A DNA stretch of 64,000 bases from Butyricimonas paravirosa (GTDB lineage: Bacteria > Bacteroidota > Bacteroidia > Bacteroidales > Marinifilaceae): positions 4,030,001 through 4,094,000 of the forward strand of contig NZ_CP043839.1 of NCBI RefSeq assembly GCF_032878955.1, given 5' to 3'. Within the stretch, counting starts at the first letter, position 1; each line of letters begins with the position of its first letter. A model generated the notes under the pieces. The model worked only from the letters and a program-made list of their open reading frames with translations. It was not told the DNA's origin and searched no databases. This document shows, piece by piece, positions 52,321 through 61,900 of this stretch. A program made the position numbers and the translations under genes.

Positions 52321-55300
52321 ATGGCCTTCAGAAAAGACAATAAAGTAAAAAATTTTACTAAAATCGCTATTGGATTGGCTTCCCCGGAAGAAATTCTGGA
52401 ACGGTCCAGTGGTGCTGTATTAAAACCGGAGACGATTAACTATCGTACTTACAAACCCGAACGCGACGGTTTGTTCTGCGAACGTATCTTCGGTCCGGTG
52501 AAGGATTATGAATGTCATTGCGGTAAATATAAACGTATTCGTTACAAGGGTATCGTTTGTGACCGTTGTGGTGTTGAGGTTACGGAGAAGAAGGTTAGAC
52601 GTGAGCGTATGGGACATATCCAGTTGGTGGTTCCGGTGGCTCATATCTGGTATTTCAAGTCGTTACCAAATAAAATCGGTTACTTGTTAGGGTTACCTTC
52701 CAAGAAACTGGATACCGTTATTTACTATGAGAGATACGTGGTTGTAAACCCGGGTATCATGGGGGATTCCGGTATCAAAACGATGGATTTCCTGACGGAA
52801 GAAGAGTATTTGGATATTCTGGATAAGCTTCCGACGGATAATCAATATCTGGATGATGATGATCCAAACAAGTTTATTGCCAAGATGGGAGCGGAAGCTA
52901 TTTCCATGTTGTTGGAACGTTTGAATTTGGATGATCTTTCATACGATTTAAGAAATAAAGCAAACACGGAGACTTCTCAACAGAGAAAGAACGAGGCGTT
53001 GAAACGTCTCCAAGTCGTAGAGGCTTTCCGTGAAAGTAAAGAAATTAATAAGCCGGAATGGATGATCGTGAAGGTGTTGTCTGTGATACCGCCTGAATTG
53101 CGTCCGTTGGTTCCGTTGGACGGAGGTCGTTTTGCTACTTCCGATTTGAACGATTTGTACAGACGGGTGATTATCCGTAATAATCGTTTGAAGAGATTGA
53201 TCGAAATCAAGGCTCCGGATGTAATCTTGCGTAATGAAAAACGTATGTTACAGGAGGCCGTAGATTCATTATTCGATAACTCTCGTAAATCCAACGCGGT
53301 TAAGATTGAAAATAACAGACCGTTAAAGTCTCTTTCCGACAGTTTGAAAGGTAAACAAGGGCGTTTCCGTCAGAACTTGTTAGGTAAGCGTGTTGACTAC
53401 TCTGCACGTTCGGTAATCGTTGTAGGTCCGGACTTGAAGATGCACGAGTGTGGTCTTCCGAAAGATATGGCGGCTGAATTGTATATGCCGTTTATTATCC
53501 GTAAGCTAATCGAGCGTGGTATCGTGAAGACGGTGAAGAGTGCCAAGAAGATCGTGGATCGTCGTGATCCGATCGTTTGGGATATTCTTGAAAACGTGTT
53601 GAAAGGTCACCCGGTATTGTTAAACCGTGCCCCGACCCTGCACCGTTTGGGTATTCAGGCATTCCAACCGAAATTGATCGAGGGTAAGGCAATCCGTTTG
53701 CACCCGTTGGCTTGTACCGGATTCAACGCCGACTTCGACGGTGACCAGATGGCCGTACACTTACCATTAGGTAATGAGGCCGTGCTGGAAGCTCAGATTT
53801 TAATGTTGTGTTCTCATAACATTTTGAACCCGGCTAACGGTGCGCCTATCACTGTGCCTTCTCAGGATATGGTACTCGGTTTGTACTATATCACGAAACC
53901 GAGAAAGGGCGTGAAGGGTGAAGGATTGAAGTTCTATTCTCCAGAGGAAGTGATTATCGCTTTCAACGAGAGAGCCGTAGACTTGCATGCTGAAATCGAG
54001 GTGAAGATTGATAACGTGGACAAGGACGGTCAACCGATCAGGCATATGATCAAAACAACGGTTGGTCGTGTGATTTTGAACCAGTTCACCCCGAAAAATT
54101 ATCCTTATATCAATACGTTGATTACGAAAAAAGCGTTGCGTGACATTATCGGTGACGTGTTCAAACGTTGCGGTGTGGACGTGACGGCTAAATTCTTGGA
54201 TGATATTAAGGATTTGGGTTATCGTAAGGCATTTGAGGGAGGTTTGTCTTTCAACTTGGGAGACGTTATCGTTCCAGAGAACAAACAAGATTTGTTACAA
54301 GAAGGATATGACCAAGTTGAAGAGGTAATGGCGAACTATAACATGGGATTCATTACCAATAATGAAAGATATAACCAGATTATTGATATTTGGACACACG
54401 TGAATGCGAACCTGACCGCCACGTTGATGAAACAATTGGCAGCGGACGACCAAGGATTCAATTCTATCTACATGATGTTGGATTCCGGAGCCCGTGGATC
54501 TCGTGAGCAGATTCGTCAGTTGGGAGGTATGCGTGGATTGATGGCAAAACCGCAGAAATCAGGTGCTACCGGGGGACAGATTATCGAGAACCCGATCTTG
54601 GCGAACTTTAAAGAGGGACTTTCGGTGTTGGAGTACTTTATTTCAACCCACGGAGCCCGTAAAGGTTTGGCCGATACTGCGTTGAAGACTGCAGATGCCG
54701 GATATTTGACTCGTCGTTTGGTTGACGTGGCGAACGATATCACGATTACCGAGGAAGATTGCGGTACGTTGAGAGGTATTACCATTTCGGCTATCAAGAA
54801 TAACGAGGAGATCGTGTCTTCTTTGTCAGAGAGAATTTTAGGACGTGTTTCCGTGCATGATATTTATCATCCGAATACGGGTGAATTGATCGTAGCTTCA
54901 GGAGATGAGATCACGGAGGTAGTTGCCGATATTATCGAGAACTCCCCGATCGAGCGTGTTGAAGTTCGTTCTGTATTGACTTGCGAGGCGAAGAAGGGCG
55001 TTTGTGCTAAATGTTACGGGCGTAACTTGGCTACCAGCCGCATGGTTGAGAAAGGTGAGGCTGTCGGGGTTATCGCTGCACAGTCTATCGGTGAGCCGGG
55101 TACTCAGTTGACATTGAGAACCTTCCACGTGGGAGGTACTGCGGGAAATATTTCCAGCGAAAACTCTTTGAAAGCGAAGTATGATGGTTACGTTGAGTAT
55201 GAAGAATTACGTTCTGTTGAGTACACGCAAGATAACGGAACGACCTGTGACGTGGTTGTAGGACGTTTGACGGAGTTGCGTATATTGGATAAGAACACGA

Positions 55301-56565
55301 ATATTATATTGATTTCTCATGCTATCCCTTACGGTGCTAAGTTGTTCGTGAAGGATGGACAGGAGATCAGCAAGGGTGAATTGCTTTGCGAATGGGACCC
55401 GTTCAATGCTTTGATCATTACCGAATTCTCCGGTACGGTTGGGTTGGAAAACTTGATCGAGGGTGAAACCTATAAGGAAGAATCCGATGAAACCACTGGA
55501 TTTAGGGAGATGATCATCATCGAGTTCCGTGACAAGATGAAAGCGCCTGCTTTGTGTATCAATGATGCGGAAGGAAACACGGTGAAGAGTTACAACTTGC
55601 CGGTAGGCGCCCACATTGTCGTGAAGGAAGGAGCTGAGGTTGTTGCCGGTAGTACCATTGCCAAGATTCCGAGAGCTGTTGGTAAAGCAGGCGATATCAC
55701 GGGAGGTCTTCCGCGTGTTACCGAGTTGTTCGAGGCTCGTAACCCGTCGAATCCGGCCGTTGTATCGGAAATTGACGGTGAGGTAACTTACGGTAAGATC
55801 AAACGCGGTAATCGTGAAATTATCGTGACATCAAAAGCCGGAGAGGTGAAGAAATATCTGGTTTCTTTATCAAAACAGATTTTGGTGCAGGAGAACGATT
55901 ATGTACGTGCTGGAACCCCGCTATCTGACGGTGCAATTACCCCGACTGATATTTTGAATATCGAGGGACCGATTAAGGTTCAGGAGTATATCGTGAACGA
56001 GGTACAGGATGTATACCGGATGCAGGGTGTGAAGATCAACGATAAACATTTCGAGATCATTGTACACCAGATGATGCGTAAGGTATTGATCCAAGATGCC
56101 GGAGATACGAGATTCTTAGAGAATCAAGTGGTGGATAAGAGTGAGTTCATGGAAGAAAACGATGCAATTTACGGTAAGAAGGTCGTACTGGAAGCCGGGG
56201 ATTCGGATCGGGTGAAACCGGGACAGATTATCTCTGTACGTATGTTGAGAGATATTAACTCACAATTGAAACGTAGAGACTTGAAAGTGGTAGAGGCTAG
56301 AGATGCTGTACCCGCAACTTCAGCTCAGGTATTACAGGGTATTACCCGTGCTGCATTGCAGACGGCAAGTTTTATTTCTGCCGCATCATTCCAGGAAACC
56401 ACGAAAGTATTGAATGAAGCTGCAATTTATGGTAAAGTCGATCCATTGGAAGGCTTGAAAGAAAACGTGATTTGCGGTCACTTGATACCGGTGGGAACAG
56501 GTATGAAAGAATTTAGAAGTCTGATTGTAGGTTCTAAGGCGGACCTCGAAAGGATGGAAAAATAA
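52321..56565 (+). CDS. rpoC: DNA-directed RNA polymerase subunit beta'
   Basis: A 1414-aa subunit. Zinc site 1 lies near residues 65-85 (CHCGKYKRIRYKGIVCDRCG), the catalytic Mg loop is NADFDGDQMAVH, and zinc site 2 is in CEAKKGVCAKCYGRN. The bridge-helix/trigger-loop region and GEPGTQLTLRTFHVGG follow. It is complete. Confidence 0.99.
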   Translation: MAFRKDNKVKNFTKIAIGLASPEEILERSSGAVLKPETINYRTYKPERDGLFCERIFGPVKDYECHCGKYKRIRYKGIVCDRCGVEVTEKKVRRERMGHIQLVVPVAHIWYFKSLPNKIGYLLGLPSKKLDTVIYYERYVVVNPGIMGDSGIKTMDFLTEEEYLDILDKLPTDNQYLDDDDPNKFIAKMGAEAISMLLERLNLDDLSYDLRNKANTETSQQRKNEALKRLQVVEAFRESKEINKPEWMIVKVLSVIPPELRPLVPLDGGRFATSDLNDLYRRVIIRNNRLKRLIEIKAPDVILRNEKRMLQEAVDSLFDNSRKSNAVKIENNRPLKSLSDSLKGKQGRFRQNLLGKRVDYSARSVIVVGPDLKMHECGLPKDMAAELYMPFIIRKLIERGIVKTVKSAKKIVDRRDPIVWDILENVLKGHPVLLNRAPTLHRLGIQAFQPKLIEGKAIRLHPLACTGFNADFDGDQMAVHLPLGNEAVLEAQILMLCSHNILNPANGAPITVPSQDMVLGLYYITKPRKGVKGEGLKFYSPEEVIIAFNERAVDLHAEIEVKIDNVDKDGQPIRHMIKTTVGRVILNQFTPKNYPYINTLITKKALRDIIGDVFKRCGVDVTAKFLDDIKDLGYRKAFEGGLSFNLGDVIVPENKQDLLQEGYDQVEEVMANYNMGFITNNERYNQIIDIWTHVNANLTATLMKQLAADDQGFNSIYMMLDSGARGSREQIRQLGGMRGLMAKPQKSGATGGQIIENPILANFKEGLSVLEYFISTHGARKGLADTALKTADAGYLTRRLVDVANDITITEEDCGTLRGITISAIKNNEEIVSSLSERILGRVSVHDIYHPNTGELIVASGDEITEVVADIIENSPIERVEVRSVLTCEAKKGVCAKCYGRNLATSRMVEKGEAVGVIAAQSIGEPGTQLTLRTFHVGGTAGNISSENSLKAKYDGYVEYEELRSVEYTQDNGTTCDVVVGRLTELRILDKNTNIILISHAIPYGAKLFVKDGQEISKGELLCEWDPFNALIITEFSGTVGLENLIEGETYKEESDETTGFREMIIIEFRDKMKAPALCINDAEGNTVKSYNLPVGAHIVVKEGAEVVAGSTIAKIPRAVGKAGDITGGLPRVTELFEARNPSNPAVVSEIDGEVTYGKIKRGNREIIVTSKAGEVKKYLVSLSKQILVQENDYVRAGTPLSDGAITPTDILNIEGPIKVQEYIVNEVQDVYRMQGVKINDKHFEIIVHQMMRKVLIQDAGDTRFLENQVVDKSEFMEENDAIYGKKVVLEAGDSDRVKPGQIISVRMLRDINSQLKRRDLKVVEARDAVPATSAQVLQGITRAALQTASFISAASFQETTKVLNEAAIYGKVDPLEGLKENVICGHLIPVGTGMKEFRSLIVGSKADLERMEK

Positions 56566-56629
56566 AGAATAGATAGAGGCGCCGCAGGGCGCCTTTATTG
56601 TTTGTATAAACTATTAACCAATGACTATT

Positions 56630-56944
56630 ATGGAAGAGAAAAAACAACAATTTGATATTGAATTAAATCGAGATGTCGCACAAGGAACTTATTCGAATCT
56701 GTCAATTATTTCTCATTCTTCCTCCGAGTTTATTATTGACTTTATCCGTATTATGCCGGGGATGCCCAAGGCTGAAGTGAAAAGCCGTATTATTTTGACC
56801 CCGGAACACGCGAAACGTTTGTTACTGGCATTACAAGATAATGTTCGGAGATTCGAGATTGATTTCGGGAAAATCAATTTACCGGAAGGCGGCCCTATGG
56901 CTCCCATGTTCCCGGTGGATTTGGAACCGCAGGGACAAGCTTGA
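56630..56944 (+). CDS. DUF3467 family protein
   Basis: A 104-aa cytoplasmic protein of DUF3467 (start MEEKKQQFD; an ATG nine bases earlier is possible). A small beta-sandwich-like pattern ends in MAPMFPVDLEPQGQA. Its position after rpoC is typical in Bacteroidetes. The function is unknown. Confidence 0.85.
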   Translation: MEEKKQQFDIELNRDVAQGTYSNLSIISHSSSEFIIDFIRIMPGMPKAEVKSRIILTPEHAKRLLLALQDNVRRFEIDFGKINLPEGGPMAPMFPVDLEPQGQA

Positions 56945-56946
56945 TA

Positions 56947-56990
56947 ATTTTAGATTTTAGATTGTGTGATAAAAATCTAAAATCTAAAAT
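56947..56990. repeat. 17-bp perfect inverted repeat of heptads between convergent genes
   Basis: Arms 56947-56963 and 56974-56990 (ATTTTAGATTTTAGATT type) with a 10-base loop lie between DUF3467 and corA. The AT-only stem may end both transcripts weakly. It follows the heptad pattern of the other spacers. Confidence 0.7.
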
Positions 56991-56999
56991 TTGAAATTA

Positions 57000-58061
57000 T
57001 TAGAGCCATTTTTTTCTTTTGAAGTAGAGGAGCATGGTGATGGTGATGACCACCATGATGCCCCAGAGGATAAAATAGGCGTAGTGGTGTTTTAGTTCTG
57101 GGATATATTCGAAGTTCATTCCGTAGATACCGGCGATGAAAGTAAGTGGGATGAAAATGGTTGAAAAGATTGTCAACACTTTCATAACATCATTTTGTCG
57201 GTTTCCAATATTAGTTTGATAGAGATTTATTTGATCGGAGACCATGGAATAGTATATCTCGATGGCTTCTTGGGCTTGTACAACCAGATCGTCCAAATCA
57301 TGTAAATAAGTGTACGTGTTTTGGTTTATCAAGGGTGAATCACAATTTATGAAACGAGTTGTGACTTCTTTGAACGGGCGTACATTTTTTCGGATGTATG
57401 AAAGTTCTGTTTTATAGTGGTAAAGGTCTTCTACGACTTTAACGTCCGCCTCTAAAATTGTTTTACCGCGTTCTTCTATGGCAGCTCCTAGTATTTCCAG
57501 GTTAATGATGTAGCTATCTACCAGCGTATCCAGTAGTGCATAACAGAGATAATCCGTTCCGAAAGAGCGAATGCGGGTTTTCCCGTCGTATAGGCGTTTT
57601 TTTACATCCTTGAAATAATTGGCATCTGTCTCCTGAATGGTGATCAGGTAATGGGAACCGACAATAAAAGAGAGTTGTTCCATGTGAACAATCCCGTCGT
57701 CTTTACCGAAATAGAAGGATTTGGCAATAATATATAAATGGTCGGATTCTTCACTGAACCGGGGGCGTTGATCCGTGTTTAGAATGTCTTCCAGAAACAA
57801 GGAAGATATATCGAAAGCCTTTCCCATGTCTGCAATTAGTTTCGTGTTTTGCAGACCGGAAATGTTGATCCAGGTCATGTGGTCGTTGGATACTACATTT
57901 ACAATGTTTTCCATGGTTTCGGGAAAGAACTCTTTAATTCCTTCTGAAGTGTATTGAATCACCTGAATGGAGTTTTTCGTCATTTTTTGTTTGCCGATGA
58001 AGATCAGGGAGCCGGGTGCGGCTCCTTGTGATTTCGTGCGGTCTTTGAGGAAACGGGCCAT
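57000..58061 (-). CDS. corA: CorA-family magnesium/cobalt transporter
   Basis: A 353-aa pentameric channel. It has a long cytoplasmic N-terminal domain (about 1-285), a stalk helix and two C-terminal membrane helices. The selectivity loop GMNFEYIPEL contains the hallmark Gly-Met-Asn at the end of the first helix (FIAGIYGMNFE). The C-terminus is basic (KRKKWL). It imports Mg2+ or related ions. Confidence 0.95.
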   Translation of the reverse strand: MARFLKDRTKSQGAAPGSLIFIGKQKMTKNSIQVIQYTSEGIKEFFPETMENIVNVVSNDHMTWINISGLQNTKLIADMGKAFDISSLFLEDILNTDQRPRFSEESDHLYIIAKSFYFGKDDGIVHMEQLSFIVGSHYLITIQETDANYFKDVKKRLYDGKTRIRSFGTDYLCYALLDTLVDSYIINLEILGAAIEERGKTILEADVKVVEDLYHYKTELSYIRKNVRPFKEVTTRFINCDSPLINQNTYTYLHDLDDLVVQAQEAIEIYYSMVSDQINLYQTNIGNRQNDVMKVLTIFSTIFIPLTFIAGIYGMNFEYIPELKHHYAYFILWGIMVVITITMLLYFKRKKWL

Positions 58062-58063
58062 GT

Positions 58064-58118
58064 GCGTGCGAATTAAAAGTTAAAAACTAAAAGATAAAAG
58101 TTAATAACTAAAAGGTAA
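58064..58118. repeat. Heptad-repeat spacer between mscS and corA
   Basis: Consecutive AAAAGTT/AAAAACT/AAAAGAT heptads fill the gap between the two genes. Unlike at other junctions, no inverted partner is seen. Confidence 0.6.
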
Positions 58119-58121
58119 AAG

Positions 58122-59660
58122 TTATTTCGAGTCCGAGTCTGCCGGTTCTATTTTCAGTTTTATAGGGTTAGAACTGTCACCCCAGGTTAGTGTACGGTAC
58201 GGGAAGGGGAATTCCACGTTTTTAGCGTCGAATACTTTTTTCAGACGACGGCGATATTCCCGGCCAACGGCCCATTGTTGCATGGGTTTTGTCTTGATAA
58301 CAAGGCGAATGACCACGGCACTATCGGCAAAGTCGTTTACCCCGCTGATGGCCACGGGTTCGAGCATCATTTCTTTGTAAACAGGGTCATTGAACATTTC
58401 GTCTCCGACTTGTTGCATGAGCATGACGGCATTATCCGTGTCTTCCTTGTAACCGATCCCGATTTGCAGGACAATGGCAGACCATTCTTTGGTCATATTG
58501 GAGAGCGTGTCTATTTTCCCGTTTTGGAAAATGTGTACGGTGCCTGAACTATCTCGTAGAGTAACGGTTCTTAATTCTATTTTTTCAACCAATCCTTCCG
58601 TTCCGTTAATTACCGCCCAGTCTCCGGTGCGTAGCTGATCTTCCAGTAGAATAAAGAAACCGGATATGAAATCCCTGACTAATTCCTGGGCTCCGAAACC
58701 GACGGCTAACCCGACAATTCCGGCACTGGCCAGAATAGGGGCTATGTTGATATTGAATTTCCCGAGTAGGATTAGCAAAAAGATTACCCATAGGAAGATT
58801 CTTCCGATGCCATATATGATTCCTGTGAGTGTGTTAATTCGTTTTTCTGCCTCGTTGTTGTCAATATTTTCAGCTTTGTAGGCTTTGTTGATAGCGAGCT
58901 TTTTCATTTTTCGGGTTGTGAATCGTAAGGCTCGGAGTAATGAAACGAATAAAATAATAAGAATCACGATTGATGGAAGTTGAATAACACACCAAGTAAT
59001 TAGTTTTGTCAGCATTTCATTCCAGAATGTTGCCGTGAAGACGGCTGGAATCTGCTGAGATTCTTTCGTGTTCCAAAATACGACAACCCCGTCGATCTTT
59101 GCACTGTCCGGGATGTTCTTTGCTATGATTTGGTTCGTGTTGTTGTCCCACCATGAATCATCCAAAGTTGCTTTGTTGATTAAGAAACTGGTGCTGACTT
59201 TCGGAACGGAAACAACAATCTCTCCCGAGGCGGGAAGATAGTCGATGTTGTGATAAGCATCCCGTATTTGTCCCAGGTTGGAGTTTAGGCCGATTCCTTC
59301 CGGTGTTTTGAATGACGTGTCCCGGATGATGATGCGATTAATGAATGAACTGGTATCTCCGGCAACTTCCGGAGTCGCTGTGAATAATAGTTTCCCGTTT
59401 GCATCATACACATTATAGTCATCAAATTCCTGATTGAAGAACCCACCTTTGTTTTTGGTGAGTTTGATTTGTTTCGCTGGGAATATAGAGTAGAGCTGAT
59501 GGATGTTCGTACCTCTTGCAATTGTTCCTACATGGGTAGAACTGATGGTGTAAGGATTTCGTGAATCATCCGGATTATCAATGAAATCGGTGATAGATGA
59601 TTTCTTTCCACAACTTATCAGTACAAGTAGCAGGCAGAGTAGAATCAAATGGTTTTTCAT
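58122..59660 (-). CDS. MscS-family mechanosensitive channel with a lipoprotein-type N-terminus
   Basis: A 512-aa membrane protein. The first 20 residues form a signal with LISCGKK, which looks like a lipobox. About 190 extracytoplasmic residues follow, then three membrane helices (about 215-240, 275-300 and 305-325). The pore helix motif GIVGLAVGFGAQELVRDFISG and the beta domain DWAVINGTEGLVEKIELRTVTLRDSSGTVH are those of MscS. It should release solutes under turgor. The extra N-terminal domain is larger than in E. coli MscS. Confidence 0.88.
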   Translation of the reverse strand: MKNHLILLCLLLVLISCGKKSSITDFIDNPDDSRNPYTISSTHVGTIARGTNIHQLYSIFPAKQIKLTKNKGGFFNQEFDDYNVYDANGKLLFTATPEVAGDTSSFINRIIIRDTSFKTPEGIGLNSNLGQIRDAYHNIDYLPASGEIVVSVPKVSTSFLINKATLDDSWWDNNTNQIIAKNIPDSAKIDGVVVFWNTKESQQIPAVFTATFWNEMLTKLITWCVIQLPSIVILIILFVSLLRALRFTTRKMKKLAINKAYKAENIDNNEAEKRINTLTGIIYGIGRIFLWVIFLLILLGKFNINIAPILASAGIVGLAVGFGAQELVRDFISGFFILLEDQLRTGDWAVINGTEGLVEKIELRTVTLRDSSGTVHIFQNGKIDTLSNMTKEWSAIVLQIGIGYKEDTDNAVMLMQQVGDEMFNDPVYKEMMLEPVAISGVNDFADSAVVIRLVIKTKPMQQWAVGREYRRRLKKVFDAKNVEFPFPYRTLTWGDSSNPIKLKIEPADSDSK

Positions 59661-60053
59661 AGTAAGTGTATTTTAAATAACTTATAGCCGTGTAGGTGTT
59701 TACTTGATAAAATTATACAAAACTTATTATCTATACAATTTAAAGACTGATTTTGTTCCATATTGAAAGAGATTTTATCGCTGGAATTTTCAATCGTAAC
59801 AAGAAAGTAACCGAAAAACGACGGAAAAAGATGTGTTGTTTAGAATTGTTTTATTTTATTTGTGTCGAAAAATATGTTTTTTGACATGCTCTGACTTGAT
59901 TGTCAAGGCAATATCTGAAAAGAAAAAAATACTGATACAAACTTGTTTAGATATTTCTATTGGCTACCTTTACGCATGTTTTACAACATAAAATTTGCGT
60001 GATATTATAGAATATAATTTATAATTTAATATTTAAGAACAAGTAACTAAGTC
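59661..60053. other. Divergent intergenic region of mscS and korA
   Basis: About 390 AT-rich bases. The only clear element is the korA promoter at 59943-59972. I see no RNA gene, riboswitch or open frame. Confidence 0.6.
59943..59972 (+). promoter_or_regulatory. Promoter of korAB
   Basis: TTG (59943-59945) and TACCTTTA (59965-59972, one mismatch to TAnnTTTG) are 19 bases apart. The leader is about 75 bases. Confidence 0.65.
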
Positions 60054-61898
60054 ATGAGTGAAAAGACAGAAGTTATCGACAAAAAAGACATTGTGATTCG
60101 TTTCTCGGGAGATTCGGGAGATGGAATGCAATTGACCGGCCAGCAATTCTCGGATGCTGCTGCTTTATTTGGAAACGGTGTATCAACGTTTCCGGATTAT
60201 CCTGCTGAAATACGCGCCCCGCAAGGTACGGTTGGTGGTGTTTCCGGGTTCCAAGTACATATTGGGAATGATCCCATTAAAACTCCGGGTGATTTTGCAG
60301 ACGTGCTCGTGGCGATGAATCCTGCCGCTTTAAAGGCTAACTTGCGTTGGGCAAAAAAAGGTGCAACGATTATCGTGAACTTGGATGCATTTACAGACAA
60401 GAACATTGAAAAAGCCGGGTATAAAGAAAACCCGCTGGAAGATGTAGTCTTGCAAGATTATAACGTGGTCCCCGTGAAGATCACGACTTTAACGGAAGAG
60501 GCTTTGAAAGACAGTGGTCTGGATCAGAAGTCTATCGTTAAATGTAAAAATATGTTCGCTCTTGGTATGATTTACTGGATGTTCGACCGTACGGTGGATC
60601 ACACGAGAGATTTTATTAACCAGAAGTTTGCCAAGAAACCGGAGATTGCAAGTGCTAACGTGAAAGTGTTGGAAAGTGGTTTTAACTATGCTTCTAACGT
60701 TCATGCTTTGGCTGTACACTTCAACGTGGCTCCCGCTCAGATCGAGAAAGGACGTTACCGGACGATTACCGGTAATAAGGCTACGGCATGGGGATTCCTA
60801 GCTGCTGCTGAAAAAGCGAATTTACCTTTGTTCTGCGGTTCTTATCCTATCACTCCGGCAACTGATATTTTACAAGAGTTGGCGTTGAGACGTGATTTAG
60901 GCGTGAAGACCTATCAGGCAGAGGACGAGATTGCCGGAATTTGTACTTCTATCGGTGCAAGTTACGTGGGTAATCTGGCCATCACGACAACTTCAGGTCC
61001 CGGTTTGGCCTTGAAGAGCGAGGCTGCCGGTTTAGCCGTAATGGCGGAGTTACCATTGGTAATTGTTGACGTACAACGTGGTGGTCCTTCAACCGGTCTT
61101 CCCACGAAAACGGAACAATCCGACTTGTTGCAGGCTCTTTACGGACGTAATGGTGAAAGCCCTATGCCTGTTGTAGCTGCAAGTACCCCGGGTAACTGTT
61201 TCGACTATGCTTTCTGGGCTGCTAAAATAGCTGTAGAACACATGACTCCGGTTGTCCTGTTGACAGACGGGTTCTTGGGTAATGGCGCTCAACCGTGGAA
61301 GATTCCTTCATTGAAAGATTATCCTTCTATTACCCCGAGAGTGGCTAAAGAAGGTGATGATTATAAACCGTATGCACGTGATCCGGAGACTTTGGCCAGA
61401 ATGTGGGCTTTACCGGGAACGAAAGGTTTGGAACACCGTATCGGTGGTTTGGAGAAGGTAAATGTAACGGGAGAGATTAGTTACGTGCCGGAAAACCATC
61501 AAATTATGACGGATTTACGTGATGCTAAGGTGGCTAAGATCGCTGACAGTATTCCTCAACAGGAGATTTTCGGAAATCAAGATGGTGGAGATGTTCTTGT
61601 TGTTGGATGGGGTGGTACTTACGGTCACTTGTACTCGGTCGTTCGTGAATTGAGAGAAGAAGGTAAAGACGTGAGCTTGGCTCATTTCAACTTTATCAAC
61701 CCGCTTCCGAAGAACACGGATGAGGTTCTTGGTAAATTCAAGAAGATTATCGTTTGCGAGTTGAACTTGGGACAGTTTGCTCAGTATTTGAGAGCTAAAT
61801 TCCCGCATTACACGTATTATCAATATAACAAAGTGGCCGGATTACCTTTCACGGTAGTTGAGCTGAAAGAAAAAATAACCGAATTATTAGGAAAATAA
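60054..61898 (+). CDS. korA: 2-oxoglutarate:ferredoxin oxidoreductase, fused gamma-alpha subunit
   Basis: A 614-aa subunit that oxidises 2-oxoacids and reduces ferredoxin, together with KorB. The N-terminal gamma domain (about 10-190, RFSGDSGDGMQLTGQQFS) is fused to the alpha pyrimidine-binding domain (about 210-400, SYPITPATDILQEL) and a transketolase C-like domain (from about 470). This fusion is common in Bacteroidetes. Preference for 2-oxoglutarate is by family similarity. It lies three bases before korB. Confidence 0.92.
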   Translation: MSEKTEVIDKKDIVIRFSGDSGDGMQLTGQQFSDAAALFGNGVSTFPDYPAEIRAPQGTVGGVSGFQVHIGNDPIKTPGDFADVLVAMNPAALKANLRWAKKGATIIVNLDAFTDKNIEKAGYKENPLEDVVLQDYNVVPVKITTLTEEALKDSGLDQKSIVKCKNMFALGMIYWMFDRTVDHTRDFINQKFAKKPEIASANVKVLESGFNYASNVHALAVHFNVAPAQIEKGRYRTITGNKATAWGFLAAAEKANLPLFCGSYPITPATDILQELALRRDLGVKTYQAEDEIAGICTSIGASYVGNLAITTTSGPGLALKSEAAGLAVMAELPLVIVDVQRGGPSTGLPTKTEQSDLLQALYGRNGESPMPVVAASTPGNCFDYAFWAAKIAVEHMTPVVLLTDGFLGNGAQPWKIPSLKDYPSITPRVAKEGDDYKPYARDPETLARMWALPGTKGLEHRIGGLEKVNVTGEISYVPENHQIMTDLRDAKVAKIADSIPQQEIFGNQDGGDVLVVGWGGTYGHLYSVVRELREEGKDVSLAHFNFINPLPKNTDEVLGKFKKIIVCELNLGQFAQYLRAKFPHYTYYQYNKVAGLPFTVVELKEKITELLGK

Positions 61899-61900
61899 TC

